Part shown: in pieces, positions 1 through 7,564 of the stretch
Position numbering within the stretch: the stretch's first letter is position 1
Layout: every line of letters begins with the position of its first letter
Assembly: GCA_934149305.1 (NCBI GenBank)
Contig: CAKPEF010000023.1
Span: 1-16,715 of the forward strand
Direction: 5' to 3'
Length of the DNA: 16,715 nt
Source: an uncultured Clostridia bacterium
GTDB taxonomy: Bacteria; Bacillota; Clostridia; TANB77; UBA1234
Translations under genes and position numbers: made by a program
Notes under the pieces: model-generated
What the model saw: the letters and a program-made list of their open reading frames with translations, nothing else
Database searches by the model: none
Told to the model about the DNA's origin: nothing

Positions 1-1824
1 AAACAAATATATAAAACAGGAGAACATACATATTCGGGAAATATTTGTACAGTTTGTAAGCATATTAGAATTGTAGATGATACACCAACCCCAACGCCTA
101 CTAAGACTTCAACTCCGACAAATACAAAAATAACAGGCTCATGTAAGCATTACAAAATTCGTTGGAAAATTTCAAATACTACCCATACTAAAATATGTGC
201 ATTGTGCGGTATAGTGTTAGATGTAGGAGAGCACTCATTTACCGAATTGGTATCAGACGCTACTCAACATGGATATAAATGTAAAGATTGTGCTAAAGTG
301 GTAGCAAAAGAAAATCACATCCCAAAATACGGCCCATATACTGGTTGGGAAGCAGATGGTACACATCATTATTTAAATTGTGCTATATGTGGAAAAGAGA
401 TAAAAAGCGGAAAGCATACTCCAGGTGTAAAAGATCCATCTAGATGTGGACCTTGTGGAATTGAATTAAAGACATCAAAACCTAGTGTAACCCCAACTCC
501 AATTAGAGAATGTAAAAAATCAAAGGATGGAAAACATATTCCAAAGTACGGTTCATATGCTGGTTGGGAGGCAAATACCACAGAACATTGGTTAAAATGT
601 TCTGCTTGTGGAGAGACAATTAAAAGTGGAAAACATACCCCAGGTGTAAAAGATCCTTCTAAATGCGGACCTTGTGGTATCGAATTAAAAACATCAAAAC
701 CTAGTGTAACCCCAGTTCCAATTAAAGAATGTAAAAAAACAGCGGATGGAAAACATATTCCAAAGTTAGGTGCAAATGCTGGCTGGGAGGCTGATGATAA
801 GAGACATTGGGTAATCTGCTTGGCTTGTGGAGAAACAATTAAAAATGAAGCCCATACTAGAGGAAAAGATGATAAGTCTAAATGTGGTCCTTGTGGATAC
901 CCATTAGGAGAAACATCAACAAAGAGGCACACGCATTCTTATGACATTCCAATTTCACTTACAGATGCTGAAAAATCGAAATATGGTCTTCCTAAAGACT
1001 CATATCGTTATTATTGGATGACATGTTCATGTGGCGCTAGAAGAGCTAAATATACTAGTGTAATAAAAAATTATACTGAGTACGCAGATAACAATAAAGA
1101 TGGTTATATAAATAAAGATATTGAAAACATATTAAGAAAAGAGGCCGAAAAAGCAGGCTTACCATATGAATATGTTTTGGGTACATTTTTAAGAGAGAAT
1201 ACAAAAGATGGCACGACATGGTTTGGTGAAACATGGATAAAATCATGTGTAAGTGAATATAATAAAGGAAAAACAACAAACTTAGAGAGATTTTTTGATA
1301 CATATTTTGGTGAAAGTAAGAGTTTTAGCGTTAACATAAATGGTGTAGAGACTATAATTACAAAAGAGGAACTTGCAAAACACCCAGAGTATTTATCTAA
1401 TGTAAATGTTGCCATAAAGATAGGAGTTGCACAACTAAAAAACGGAAAAACAAATTCGCAAACTACAGAACAAGATCTTAAAAAAATAACAGAAGATTAT
1501 GCTGGTACTTATGCGAGAAATCATTGGTCAGCAGAGCATAATAAAGTAGCAGCTGATTGGACAGAAGCTTATTATAAATATGCTATGATAATAGGTACTT
1601 TAGAAACCACAAACACAAACTTCTCTGATCCTGGTATTGGTGCATTCTATTGTTATTTGCAAAACAAAGCTATTGGAGGAAATTATGATAGTTTCAAAGT
1701 TGTGTATACCGATGGTAAAGATGCATATGTACCTAACAACAACGAAATTCATTATACTGAGTCAGATTATCAGGCATGTAAAAAACTTGAAGAAACATAT
1801 AAGTCATTAATTAATAAAAAATAG
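1..1824 (+). CDS. Secreted-type CxxC-repeat protein with lysozyme-like C-terminal region (5' end outside window)
   Basis: The frame is open from base 1 with no start or signal peptide visible, so the gene begins upstream; 607 codons are present. N-terminal part: CxxC motifs (residues 16-19 onward) and a Thr/Pro-rich linker (about 29-41). Then come three repeats of about 73 residues (DNA near 319, 541, 760), each with GWEA, H-x-C-x2-CG and a KCGPCG end, joined by Ser/Thr/Pro linkers. Such CxxC/His modules are common in clostridial surface proteins and may bind zinc. An EF-hand or dockerin-like loop (DNNKDGYINKD, residues 363-373) precedes about 220 residues with short blocks (EAEKAGLPYEYVLGTFLREN; NVAIKIGVAQLKNG) that recall lytic transglycosylase/lysozyme-like domains. 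That domain call is inference; a structural adhesin is the alternative. It converges on the rlu gene and shares a terminator with it. Confidence 0.75.
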   Translation, partial: KQIYKTGEHTYSGNICTVCKHIRIVDDTPTPTPTKTSTPTNTKITGSCKHYKIRWKISNTTHTKICALCGIVLDVGEHSFTELVSDATQHGYKCKDCAKVVAKENHIPKYGPYTGWEADGTHHYLNCAICGKEIKSGKHTPGVKDPSRCGPCGIELKTSKPSVTPTPIRECKKSKDGKHIPKYGSYAGWEANTTEHWLKCSACGETIKSGKHTPGVKDPSKCGPCGIELKTSKPSVTPVPIKECKKTADGKHIPKLGANAGWEADDKRHWVICLACGETIKNEAHTRGKDDKSKCGPCGYPLGETSTKRHTHSYDIPISLTDAEKSKYGLPKDSYRYYWMTCSCGARRAKYTSVIKNYTEYADNNKDGYINKDIENILRKEAEKAGLPYEYVLGTFLRENTKDGTTWFGETWIKSCVSEYNKGKTTNLERFFDTYFGESKSFSVNINGVETIITKEELAKHPEYLSNVNVAIKIGVAQLKNGKTNSQTTEQDLKKITEDYAGTYARNHWSAEHNKVAADWTEAYYKYAMIIGTLETTNTNFSDPGIGAFYCYLQNKAIGGNYDSFKVVYTDGKDAYVPNNNEIHYTESDYQACKKLEETYKSLINKK

Positions 1825-1838
1825 TTTTAAAAATAATT

Positions 1839-1871
1839 CAAGCCTACTTGTAATATTTGCAAGTGGGCTTG
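1839..1871. terminator. Shared bidirectional terminator
   Basis: Twelve-base arms (1839-1850 and 1860-1871) pair fully with one G:U, around a 9-base loop. It lies 15 bp after the stop of the first gene and 5 bp after the stop of the convergent minus-strand gene. The minus-strand reading is followed by the better U-rich run (AATTATTTTTA). Confidence 0.75.
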
Positions 1872-1876
1872 TTGTG

Positions 1877-2749
1877 TTACATAATAGCATTATATATATC
1901 ATTTGGTATTGGTGCTATTATTTCAATTTCAGAATTTAAGATTGGATGAGTGAATGTCATCTTATACGCATGCAATGCTTGCCTATTTATAAGATTAGTT
2001 TCTATGCCGTATAATGTGTCACCTAAAATAGAATGTCCAATATAAGCTAAATGTACGCGAATTTGATGTGTCCTACCTGTTTCTAATTTTAGGTGTAGGA
2101 GAGAGATGTCTTTTTCTTTTATAAATTTAACAACTTCATAATGGGTAATGGCAGATTGTCCCTCTTCATTTATTTCTCGCTCCATTATACTTCCTTCTTT
2201 TCTGGCAATTGGAGCATTTATAGTACCTTTTGTATTTTCTAATTTACCAAGTACTATTGCGAAGTATTCTTTATTGATAGTTTTGTCTTTTATCATCAAT
2301 TCTTGAATATATTCATTTTTGGCAAATAAGACGATACCAGAAGTATCTCTGTCTAATCGATTGATTGCACGGATTTTCTTTTTATTATTCAAATAATATT
2401 TAACACCATTTGCAAGTGTATTATTAGGATGATATGAAGAGGGATGAACAACTGTTCCAAACGGCTTATTTATTGCCAAAAAGTATTCATCTTCATATAA
2501 TATCTCTAAATCCATTTGCTGTGGAAGAATATTATCTTCTTCTTCAAAGTCGATATTTACTTCTATTTCATCATTTAAGTGGACAATATAGCTCGAAAAA
2601 ACACTTGTTCTATTTACTAGAATTTTGCCATTCATTTTTAATTTATTAAGCAATCTAGATGAAACATTTAGCTTATCTCTTAGAATATTTCCAACCTTTT
2701 TGCCCTCATCTTCTTTTAAAACAGTATATGTTAGTTTAATTGTAATCAC
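1877..2749 (-). CDS. RluA-family 23S rRNA pseudouridine synthase (RluD-like)
   Basis: About 290 aa, usual length for the family. Residues 15-75 form an S4-like RNA-binding domain. The catalytic motif is NRLDRDTSG, with Asp133 as the conserved nucleophile; a second family signature follows (GRTHQIRVHLAYIGHSILGD). The family isomerises uridines in rRNA or tRNA; which site is modified cannot be told from sequence. Start: the GTG at 2749 lies inside the only good Shine-Dalgarno (AGAGGTGAT), so it is unlikely to be the true start. The ATT three codons later (IKLTYTV) has correct spacing and is a plausible rare start. The gene begins only 12 bp from the 130-bp repeat element at 2761-2895, so its promoter must lie in or beyond that element. 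Confidence 0.9.
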   Translation of the reverse strand: MITIKLTYTVLKEDEGKKVGNILRDKLNVSSRLLNKLKMNGKILVNRTSVFSSYIVHLNDEIEVNIDFEEEDNILPQQMDLEILYEDEYFLAINKPFGTVVHPSSYHPNNTLANGVKYYLNNKKKIRAINRLDRDTSGIVLFAKNEYIQELMIKDKTINKEYFAIVLGKLENTKGTINAPIARKEGSIMEREINEEGQSAITHYEVVKFIKEKDISLLHLKLETGRTHQIRVHLAYIGHSILGDTLYGIETNLINRQALHAYKMTFTHPILNSEIEIIAPIPNDIYNAIM

Positions 2750-2760
2750 CTCTAATACGG

Positions 2761-2895
2761 GTTGCTATTCAGTCTTCCAAATAAAAGTATATATCAAATG
2801 TGAATGTGTGCTATAAAAAAATGTAGCGGAGCACAGTGTGCTCCATAAAAATACTACTGTTTAGCATTTGTTATAAATTAAGGCTGAATAGTAAT
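2761..2895 (+). repeat. 130-bp inverted-repeat element, copy 1
   Basis: Ends are imperfect inverted repeats: TTGCTATTCAGTCTT (2762-2776) and AAGGCTGAATAGTAA (2880-2894) match at 13 of 15 positions. The centre holds TGTAGC followed by the palindrome GGAGCACAGTGTGCTCC and ATAAAAA. It is closely similar along its length to the inverted copy at 13610-13741 and more loosely to 4811-4939. It separates the divergent rlu and Ttd14-like genes. The right end is 39 bp from the -35 at 2935. It may be a MITE-like element or a promoter-linked regulatory module. Confidence 0.85.
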
Positions 2896-2934
2896 TATTA
2901 TATATTACAAATTTAGTATAATCAATAAAAATGG

Positions 2935-2963
2935 TTGACAAGTATAGAGTACGGTTGTATAAT
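2935..2963 (+). promoter_or_regulatory. Consensus sigma-A promoter of the Ttd14-like gene
   Basis: TTGACA (2935-2940), 17-bp spacer, TATAAT (2958-2963): a perfect match to the vegetative consensus. The ribosome site AGGAGG (2989-2994) lies 7 bp before the ATG at 3002. Confidence 0.9.
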
Positions 2964-3001
2964 CTGCTTGAAAATTTTAAATATTATTAGGAGGAAGCAA
3001 T

Positions 3002-4159
3002 ATGATTATTCCGCGACCACGGCGAGGACACGACTATGGCCCAGAAAAGAAAGTTCACTGGCTTGTATTAACTGGGGGACCTTGCTCAGGAAAAACAACA
3101 GCACTCTCCAAAATCGCTCGCGAACTTTCACTTAAAGGGTACAAAGTTTATCTTGTCGATGAAGCTGCTACTAGGATTATCAACTCCGGTATTTCTCTTG
3201 AAAGTACACCTGGAGTTAAACCTGTTGACTTGTATGATTTTCAGTCGTACATAGCATTTAACCAGGTAGTTTCTGAAAGCACAATAGAAGATGCGATTCA
3301 GAAAACAAATTATGACCGTATTGTTGTTATTTGCGACCGTGGACTTATTGATGGGGCTGCATATATCGATCCTGAACGGTTCAATCAAATCCTTGATGAA
3401 CTTGGAACGACAGAAGCAGAAGCGAAATCAAGCTACGATGGCGTTATACATCTTGTAACAGCGGCAAATGGTGCTGAAAAGTACTATAACTTGTCTACTA
3501 ACAAAGCTCGCAAAGAAACGCCTGAAGAAGCAAGGGAGCTGGATAAAAGCACACTTCAGGCTTGGATGAATCATCCGCATAAGAAAGTTATCGACAATAG
3601 TACTAGCTTCAAAAAGAAGATGGACAGAGTGATGGATGGTGTGTACTCTTTGCTTGGTGTACCAATTCCGATTGACATTTACAAAAAATACTTGGTTGAA
3701 ATGCCGGACCTTGATAAACTTCAAAATGAATTCAACTCGAGCAAAGTTGATATCATTAGAACATATCTCTTGAATAAAGACAATTCTAATGAACGAAGCA
3801 TTATTCAAAGAGGCTCTTTTGGCAACTTCGCATTCTACTACACCGAAAAGAGACACTTTAATGGTTATGACCGAATCGAAGTCGAAAGGATGCTTTCTGC
3901 AAAAGAGTATACAACTCTTATAAGCCAGGCAGACACTAGACTAAAGCAGATTTCTAAGACTCGCTATTGCTTCATTTGGAATAACATGTACTATGAACTC
4001 GATGTTTTTCCTTTTTGGAGTGATAGGGCGATTTTAAAAATTCAGCCAACGGATAAAGGTCCAAAGATGGAAATTCCGCAGTTTTTACGTGTCATCGAAG
4101 ACATCACCGACAATATGAGCTATACGAATTATTCACTCGCTCAGAATATTTACAGCTAA
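3002..4159 (+). CDS. AAA_28-type P-loop ATPase/GTPase with C-terminal CYTH-like domain (Ttd14-like)
   Basis: 385 aa. The P-loop GGPCSGKTT (G25-x4-G30-K31-T32) is followed by a Walker B-like strand (RIVVICDRG, Asp112), matching the AAA_28/NadR-like kinase fold. From about residue 265 a second domain carries EVER (293-296), KTRYCFIW, ELDVFPFW and AILKIQ, which fits the CYTH (triphosphate tunnel) pattern with its ExE(K/R) strand. The combination of these domains is known from TRPL translocation defect 14 (Ttd14) of flies, which binds GTP and phosphoinositides; bacterial homologues have no settled role. Arginine codons are often CGN (CGA, CGG, CGC, CGT), whereas the neighbours use almost only AGA, which suggests acquisition by transfer. 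It stands alone with its own strong promoter and terminator. Domain call fairly sure; substrate unknown. Confidence 0.8.
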   Translation: MIIPRPRRGHDYGPEKKVHWLVLTGGPCSGKTTALSKIARELSLKGYKVYLVDEAATRIINSGISLESTPGVKPVDLYDFQSYIAFNQVVSESTIEDAIQKTNYDRIVVICDRGLIDGAAYIDPERFNQILDELGTTEAEAKSSYDGVIHLVTAANGAEKYYNLSTNKARKETPEEARELDKSTLQAWMNHPHKKVIDNSTSFKKKMDRVMDGVYSLLGVPIPIDIYKKYLVEMPDLDKLQNEFNSSKVDIIRTYLLNKDNSNERSIIQRGSFGNFAFYYTEKRHFNGYDRIEVERMLSAKEYTTLISQADTRLKQISKTRYCFIWNNMYYELDVFPFWSDRAILKIQPTDKGPKMEIPQFLRVIEDITDNMSYTNYSLAQNIYS

Positions 4160-4162
4160 GCC

Positions 4163-4202
4163 AAAAAGCATAGGGGGTATTTTTTACTTTCCTATGCTTT
4201 TT
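4163..4202 (+). terminator. Rho-independent terminator after the Ttd14-like gene
   Basis: AAAAAGCATAGG (4163-4174) pairs perfectly with CCTATGCTTTTT (4191-4202), 16-base loop, ending in a T run. It starts 4 bp after the stop codon. Confidence 0.85.
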
Positions 4203-4284
4203 GCTATGCACAAATATCTATTAGACAAGTTTCATTTATATATTTCTTGAATAATATATTATGAAAAGGAGGTGGATTATAGGT

Positions 4285-4779
4285 ATGTGTGCTAATTGTA
4301 GTAACAACAACTTAATAGGGACAAATAATTCAAATGGTGTAGGTCTATTTATAGAAAACGGAAATATGCCAGTATTAGGTACATTTAGTAGTGAAATGCC
4401 GACAAATGTATTAGGTAATAATTCTACTTCATGTGGTTGCAACAATACATGTAACTGCAATGGATGTGCAAATAATAATACATGTTCATGCAACTGTAAT
4501 GGAAATAATAATTCATGTAATAACAACCTAGGAAACAATAACACAGCAACACTTGGAGCTAATGTAACCTCTAATAATCTGCAAAGAAATTTAAGAAACT
4601 TTATAGGAAGAAGATGTACATGTGAGTTTAATATATGCGGAACTTGCTTTAAAAGAACAGGTGTTTTATCTTGCGTTGGAAATGACTTTATAACATTATC
4701 TGGTGTAAACAACAGTAATTGTATGCTATGCAATACAGATGGTCTTTCGTTTGTAACTATTCATAATTGTAATGGTTAA
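4285..4779 (+). CDS. Cys/Asn-rich protein, probable spore-surface type with LSM-like C-terminal domain
   Basis: 164 aa from the ATG at 4285. This start was chosen because the strong Shine-Dalgarno AAAGGAGGTG (4264-4273) lies before it, about 11 bp away; the ATG at 4261 is upstream of that site and has none of its own. Residues about 45-85 are low-complexity, with many CNCN and NNN runs. The C-terminal 60 residues (NFIGRRCTCEF...GVLSCVGNDFITL...SFVTI) have the alternating pattern of small Sm-like beta-barrel domains seen in Bacillales/Clostridia spore-associated proteins. Cysteine-rich composition of this kind is common in spore coat and exosporium proteins, where disulfides cross-link the layer. 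Spore location is inference; no sporulation sigma-factor promoter could be fixed upstream. A metal-binding surface protein is the alternative. Confidence 0.7.
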   Translation: MCANCSNNNLIGTNNSNGVGLFIENGNMPVLGTFSSEMPTNVLGNNSTSCGCNNTCNCNGCANNNTCSCNCNGNNNSCNNNLGNNNTATLGANVTSNNLQRNLRNFIGRRCTCEFNICGTCFKRTGVLSCVGNDFITLSGVNNSNCMLCNTDGLSFVTIHNCNG

Positions 4780-4810
4780 ATAGTATGAAGATTGGCTTTG
4801 TGCTTGTATA

Positions 4811-4939
4811 GTCACTATTCATCCTTCAAAAATGGGAAATATGTATCAAATGCATTTTATAAAAATGTAGCGGAGCACAGTGTGCTCCATAAAAAACATT
4901 ACTGTTCAGTGCTTGTTTGATTTGAGTCTGAACAGTAAC
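4811..4939 (+). repeat. 130-bp inverted-repeat element, copy 2
   Basis: Ends GTCACTATTCATCC (4811-4824) and GTCTGAACAGTAAC (4926-4939) are imperfect inverted repeats (10 of 14). The central block TGTAGC plus GGAGCACAGTGTGCTCC plus ATAAAAA is identical to copy 1. It lies between the Cys-rich gene and pta; its right end is 39 bp from the -35 at 4979, the same distance as copy 1. Confidence 0.85.
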
Positions 4940-4978
4940 CTTATATAAAAATACACACGGCCAATCTTTAATTTTTCC

Positions 4979-5007
4979 TTGAATGTAAAGCTAATTCGTT
5001 ATATAAT
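4979..5007 (+). promoter_or_regulatory. Sigma-A promoter of pta
   Basis: TTGAAT (4979-4984), 17-bp spacer, TATAAT (5002-5007). GGAG at 5029-5032 precedes the ATG at 5044. Confidence 0.85.
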
Positions 5008-5043
5008 CGAGGAGAATTATATAAAAAAGGAGATGCATTATTT

Positions 5044-6036
5044 ATGAGTTTTGTTGATGCAATAAAAGAAAAAGCAAGAAATTCAATTAAAACTATTGTA
5101 CTTCCAGAAAGTACAGATATTAGAGTATTAGAAGCTGCTAGAAAAGTTACAGATGAAGGATTTGCAAAAGTAGTTTTAGTAGGAGATAGAAAAGAGCTAG
5201 AAAACATTGCTGGTAATATAGATATATCAGATATTAAAGTTATAAATCCTACTGAATCAGAAAAATTTGAAGAATACGCAAATGCTTTTTATGAGCTTAG
5301 AAAAGCTAAAGGAATGACTTTAGAAAAAGCTCATGAAACATTAAAACATAATATATATTTTGGTACAATGATGGTTAAACAAGGTGACGCTGATGGGTTA
5401 GTGGCAGGTAGTGTTTGTTCAACAGCAGATACATTAAGACCAGCACTTCAAATATTAAAAACAGCACCTGGTGTTAAACTAGTTTCATCTTTCTTTATTA
5501 TGAATGTTCCTAACTGTGAACTTGGTGAAGAGGGAATGTTCTTATTCTCAGATTGCGGATTGAATGTTAATCCAAATGAAGAAGAACTATCTGAAATAGC
5601 TATTTCTTCAGCAAAAAGTTGGACAAAGCTTACAGGAAAAGAGCCAAGAATATCTATGCTTTCATATTCAACAATGGGAAGTGCACCACTTACAGATATG
5701 ACGTCGAAGGTTATAAATGCTACAAAGCTAGTTAAAGAAAAAATGCCAGATTTATTAGTAGATGGAGAAATGCAAGCTGATGCTTCAATTGTTCCATCTG
5801 TAGGAAGCAAAAAAGCTCCAGATAGCAAAGTTGCTGGTAAGGCAAATGTTTTAATATTCCCAGATTTAAATGCTGGTAATATTGGATATAAACTTGTTGA
5901 AAGACTTGCTAAGGCAGAAGCTTATGGACCTGTTACACAAGGTATAGCAAAACCAGTTAATGATTTAAGTAGAGGATGCAAATCAGATGATATCGTTGGT
6001 GTAGTTGCTATTACAGCTGTACAAGCACAAGAATAA
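5044..6036 (+). CDS. pta: Phosphate acetyltransferase
   Basis: 330 aa, the length of the short single-domain Pta class. It interconverts acetyl-CoA plus phosphate with acetyl phosphate plus CoA in the cytoplasm. The whole length fits the PTA/PTB fold: N-terminal IVLPESTDIRVLEAA and KVVLVGD, central DGLVAGSVCSTADTLRPALQ and GEEGMFLFSDCGLNVNP, and C-terminal NVLIFPDLNAGNIGYKLVER with AYGPVTQGIAKPVNDLSRG. It is followed 161 bp later by ackA in the same direction, the usual pair for ATP-yielding acetate formation in anaerobes. Its promoter is preceded by repeat-element copy 2. No disruption is seen. Confidence 0.97.
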   Translation: MSFVDAIKEKARNSIKTIVLPESTDIRVLEAARKVTDEGFAKVVLVGDRKELENIAGNIDISDIKVINPTESEKFEEYANAFYELRKAKGMTLEKAHETLKHNIYFGTMMVKQGDADGLVAGSVCSTADTLRPALQILKTAPGVKLVSSFFIMNVPNCELGEEGMFLFSDCGLNVNPNEEELSEIAISSAKSWTKLTGKEPRISMLSYSTMGSAPLTDMTSKVINATKLVKEKMPDLLVDGEMQADASIVPSVGSKKAPDSKVAGKANVLIFPDLNAGNIGYKLVERLAKAEAYGPVTQGIAKPVNDLSRGCKSDDIVGVVAITAVQAQE

Positions 6037-6072
6037 ATCATAGGTTTTCAATATAATAATCAATAATTTGAG

Positions 6073-6152
6073 TAGTGTAAACTAGTTTATGCTACAAAAA
6101 ATGTAGCGGAGCACATTGTGCTCCATAAAAAATAATTGATAACTGCACACTA
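6073..6152 (+). repeat. Short diverged copy 3 of the repeat element between pta and ackA
   Basis: The core TGTAGC plus GGAGCACATTGTGCTCC plus ATAAAAA (about 6101-6132) is the same as in the other copies apart from the central base of the palindrome (T for G). The outer ends seen in copies 1, 2 and 4 are not recognisable; TAGTGT (6073-6078) and ACACTA (6147-6152) may be shorter inverted ends. The hairpin falls in the pta-ackA transcript and could affect processing or partial termination. No clear ackA promoter with standard spacing was found here. Confidence 0.7.
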
Positions 6153-6197
6153 AAATATAATTAGTGAACGCAACCGTAATTTAGGAGGAATTAAAAA

Positions 6198-7409
6198 ATG
6201 AAAATATTAGTAGTAAACTGTGGAAGTTCATCTTTGAAATATCAGTTAATCGATACAGATACTGATAAAATCTTAGCAAAAGGTAGATGCGATAGAATAG
6301 GTGCTAGAGAGGGCGAAATCGGTTCACCTTTTATAGAATATAAAGGACCAGATGGAAAGAAAGTAATTGAAGAATTACCACTTAGAGACCATGTAGAAGC
6401 ATTCGAAAATGTAGTAAGATATTTAACAAATCCTGAGATTGGAGCAGTAAAAGACTTATCTGAAGTTTCAGCAATCGGACATAGAATAGTAAATGGTGGA
6501 CCATTCTTTAAAGAGTCAACACTAGTTACAGATGAAGTATTAAAAACATTCAAAGAAAAATCAATACCATATGCACCACTTCATAATCCAGCAGCATTAC
6601 AAGGAATAGACGCTTGTCTTAAAACAATGCCTGGTATACCAGAAGTACTTGTATTTGATACAACATTCCATCAAACAATGCCGGAAAAAGCATATATGTA
6701 TGCTATCCCAAGAGAATATTATGATAAATATGGAATAAGAAGATACGGTGCACACGGAATGTCACATCAATATGTAACAGAAGAAGCATCAAGACTTACT
6801 AAAATTCCACAAGACAAACTTAATATGATATCTTGTCACTTGGGTAACGGTTCAAGCATAGCAGCTGTAAAAAACGGAAAATGCGTAGATACATCAATGG
6901 GCTTTACACCACTTGAAGGTTTAGCAATGGGAACAAGAAGCGGTGATTTAGATCCAGCAATACTTGAATTTGTAATGGAAAGAGAAAATATCACAATAAA
7001 TGAAATGCTACAAATCTTAAATAAAAAGTCAGGTTTGCTTGCTGTTTCTGGTCAAACAGGTGATGTAAGAGACCTAAGAAAATTAAGAGATGAAGGAAAC
7101 GAAAGAGCAAAATTAGCACTTGATATTTTATGCTATAGAGTTAGAAAATACATAGGTGCATACATGGCAGTATTAGGACATGTAGATTGCATTACATTTG
7201 AAGGTGGAATAGGAGAGCACAATCCAGATGTAGTAAGAGCATGTGTAGAAGGATTAGAGGAATACGGTATAGTACTTGATCCATCATACAAAAAAGATGA
7301 GCAATACGAAGGTATCATAAGCGCTCCAGAGTCAAGAATAAAGATGTATGTAATAGCGACAAATGAAGAGGAGATAATAGCTAAAGAAGCAATGAGGTTG
7401 GTGAAATAA
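6198..7409 (+). CDS. ackA: Acetate kinase
   Basis: 403 aa, full length for the family. It transfers phosphate from acetyl phosphate to ADP, giving acetate and ATP. ASKHA-fold signatures are intact: NCGSSSLKYQL near the N-terminus, GHRIVNGGPFF, YGAHGMSHQYV, the phosphate loop SCHLGNGSSIAAV, GFTPLEGLAMGTRSGDLDP, and FEGGIGEHNPDVV near the C-terminus. AGGAGG (6183-6188) precedes the ATG by 9 bp. It is the second gene of the pta-ackA pair and is probably expressed from the pta promoter. No clear terminator follows it, so read-through toward the tracrRNA-cas9 region is possible. Confidence 0.98.
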   Translation: MKILVVNCGSSSLKYQLIDTDTDKILAKGRCDRIGAREGEIGSPFIEYKGPDGKKVIEELPLRDHVEAFENVVRYLTNPEIGAVKDLSEVSAIGHRIVNGGPFFKESTLVTDEVLKTFKEKSIPYAPLHNPAALQGIDACLKTMPGIPEVLVFDTTFHQTMPEKAYMYAIPREYYDKYGIRRYGAHGMSHQYVTEEASRLTKIPQDKLNMISCHLGNGSSIAAVKNGKCVDTSMGFTPLEGLAMGTRSGDLDPAILEFVMERENITINEMLQILNKKSGLLAVSGQTGDVRDLRKLRDEGNERAKLALDILCYRVRKYIGAYMAVLGHVDCITFEGGIGEHNPDVVRACVEGLEEYGIVLDPSYKKDEQYEGIISAPESRIKMYVIATNEEEIIAKEAMRLVK

Positions 7410-7450
7410 ATTTATCTGATTAGTCTTAAAAATTAGAGTTTAGAACACGA

Positions 7451-7470
7451 TTGTCGAATTTTGTCGAATT
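7451..7470 (+). promoter_or_regulatory. Tandem Spo0A-type boxes (two TGTCGAA)
   Basis: The 10-mer TTGTCGAATT occurs twice back to back (7451-7460, 7461-7470). Each copy contains TGTCGAA, the known Spo0A box, one helical turn apart as in tandem 0A sites. They lie just upstream of a possible promoter at 7473-7506 that leads into the tracrRNA and cas9. Box identity is direct sequence; binding is inference. Confidence 0.55.
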
Positions 7471-7472
7471 GT

Positions 7473-7506
7473 TTTACTGTGATTTCTCTAGGCAGTATGG
7501 TATAAT
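7473..7506 (+). promoter_or_regulatory. Extended -10 promoter upstream of tracrRNA (P1)
   Basis: TGG-TATAAT (7498-7506) is a perfect extended -10. A poor -35 (TTTACT, 7473-7478) lies 22 bp away, an over-long spacing of the sort known at the Spo0A-activated spoIIG promoter. Start would be near 7513, giving a longer tracrRNA form with about 50 extra 5' bases. Confidence 0.5.
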
Positions 7507-7529
7507 TAGTAAAAGAAAGGGTTTTTTTC

Positions 7530-7558
7530 TTGACTTTTTATACAGATGATTATAAAAT
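7530..7558 (+). promoter_or_regulatory. Promoter of tracrRNA (P2)
   Basis: TTGACT (7530-7535), 17-bp spacer, TAAAAT (7553-7558). The predicted start near 7565 is about 4 bases before the anti-repeat, as expected for a short tracrRNA. Confidence 0.75.
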
Positions 7559-7564
7559 AAAAAT

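Noticed and set aside
369..932. Minus-strand frame of 187 codons inside the CxxC-repeat gene
   Set aside because: Shadow of the repeated coding sequence on the other strand, with no ribosome site and no family match.
2786..2815. Minus-strand promoter for the rlu gene inside repeat copy 1 (TATACT at 2791-2786)
   Set aside because: No acceptable -35 at 16-18 bp; too weak to list as a feature.
6130..6165. ackA promoter TTGATA with TATAAT
   Set aside because: The spacer is only about 14 bp, well short of the usual 17, so it was not annotated.
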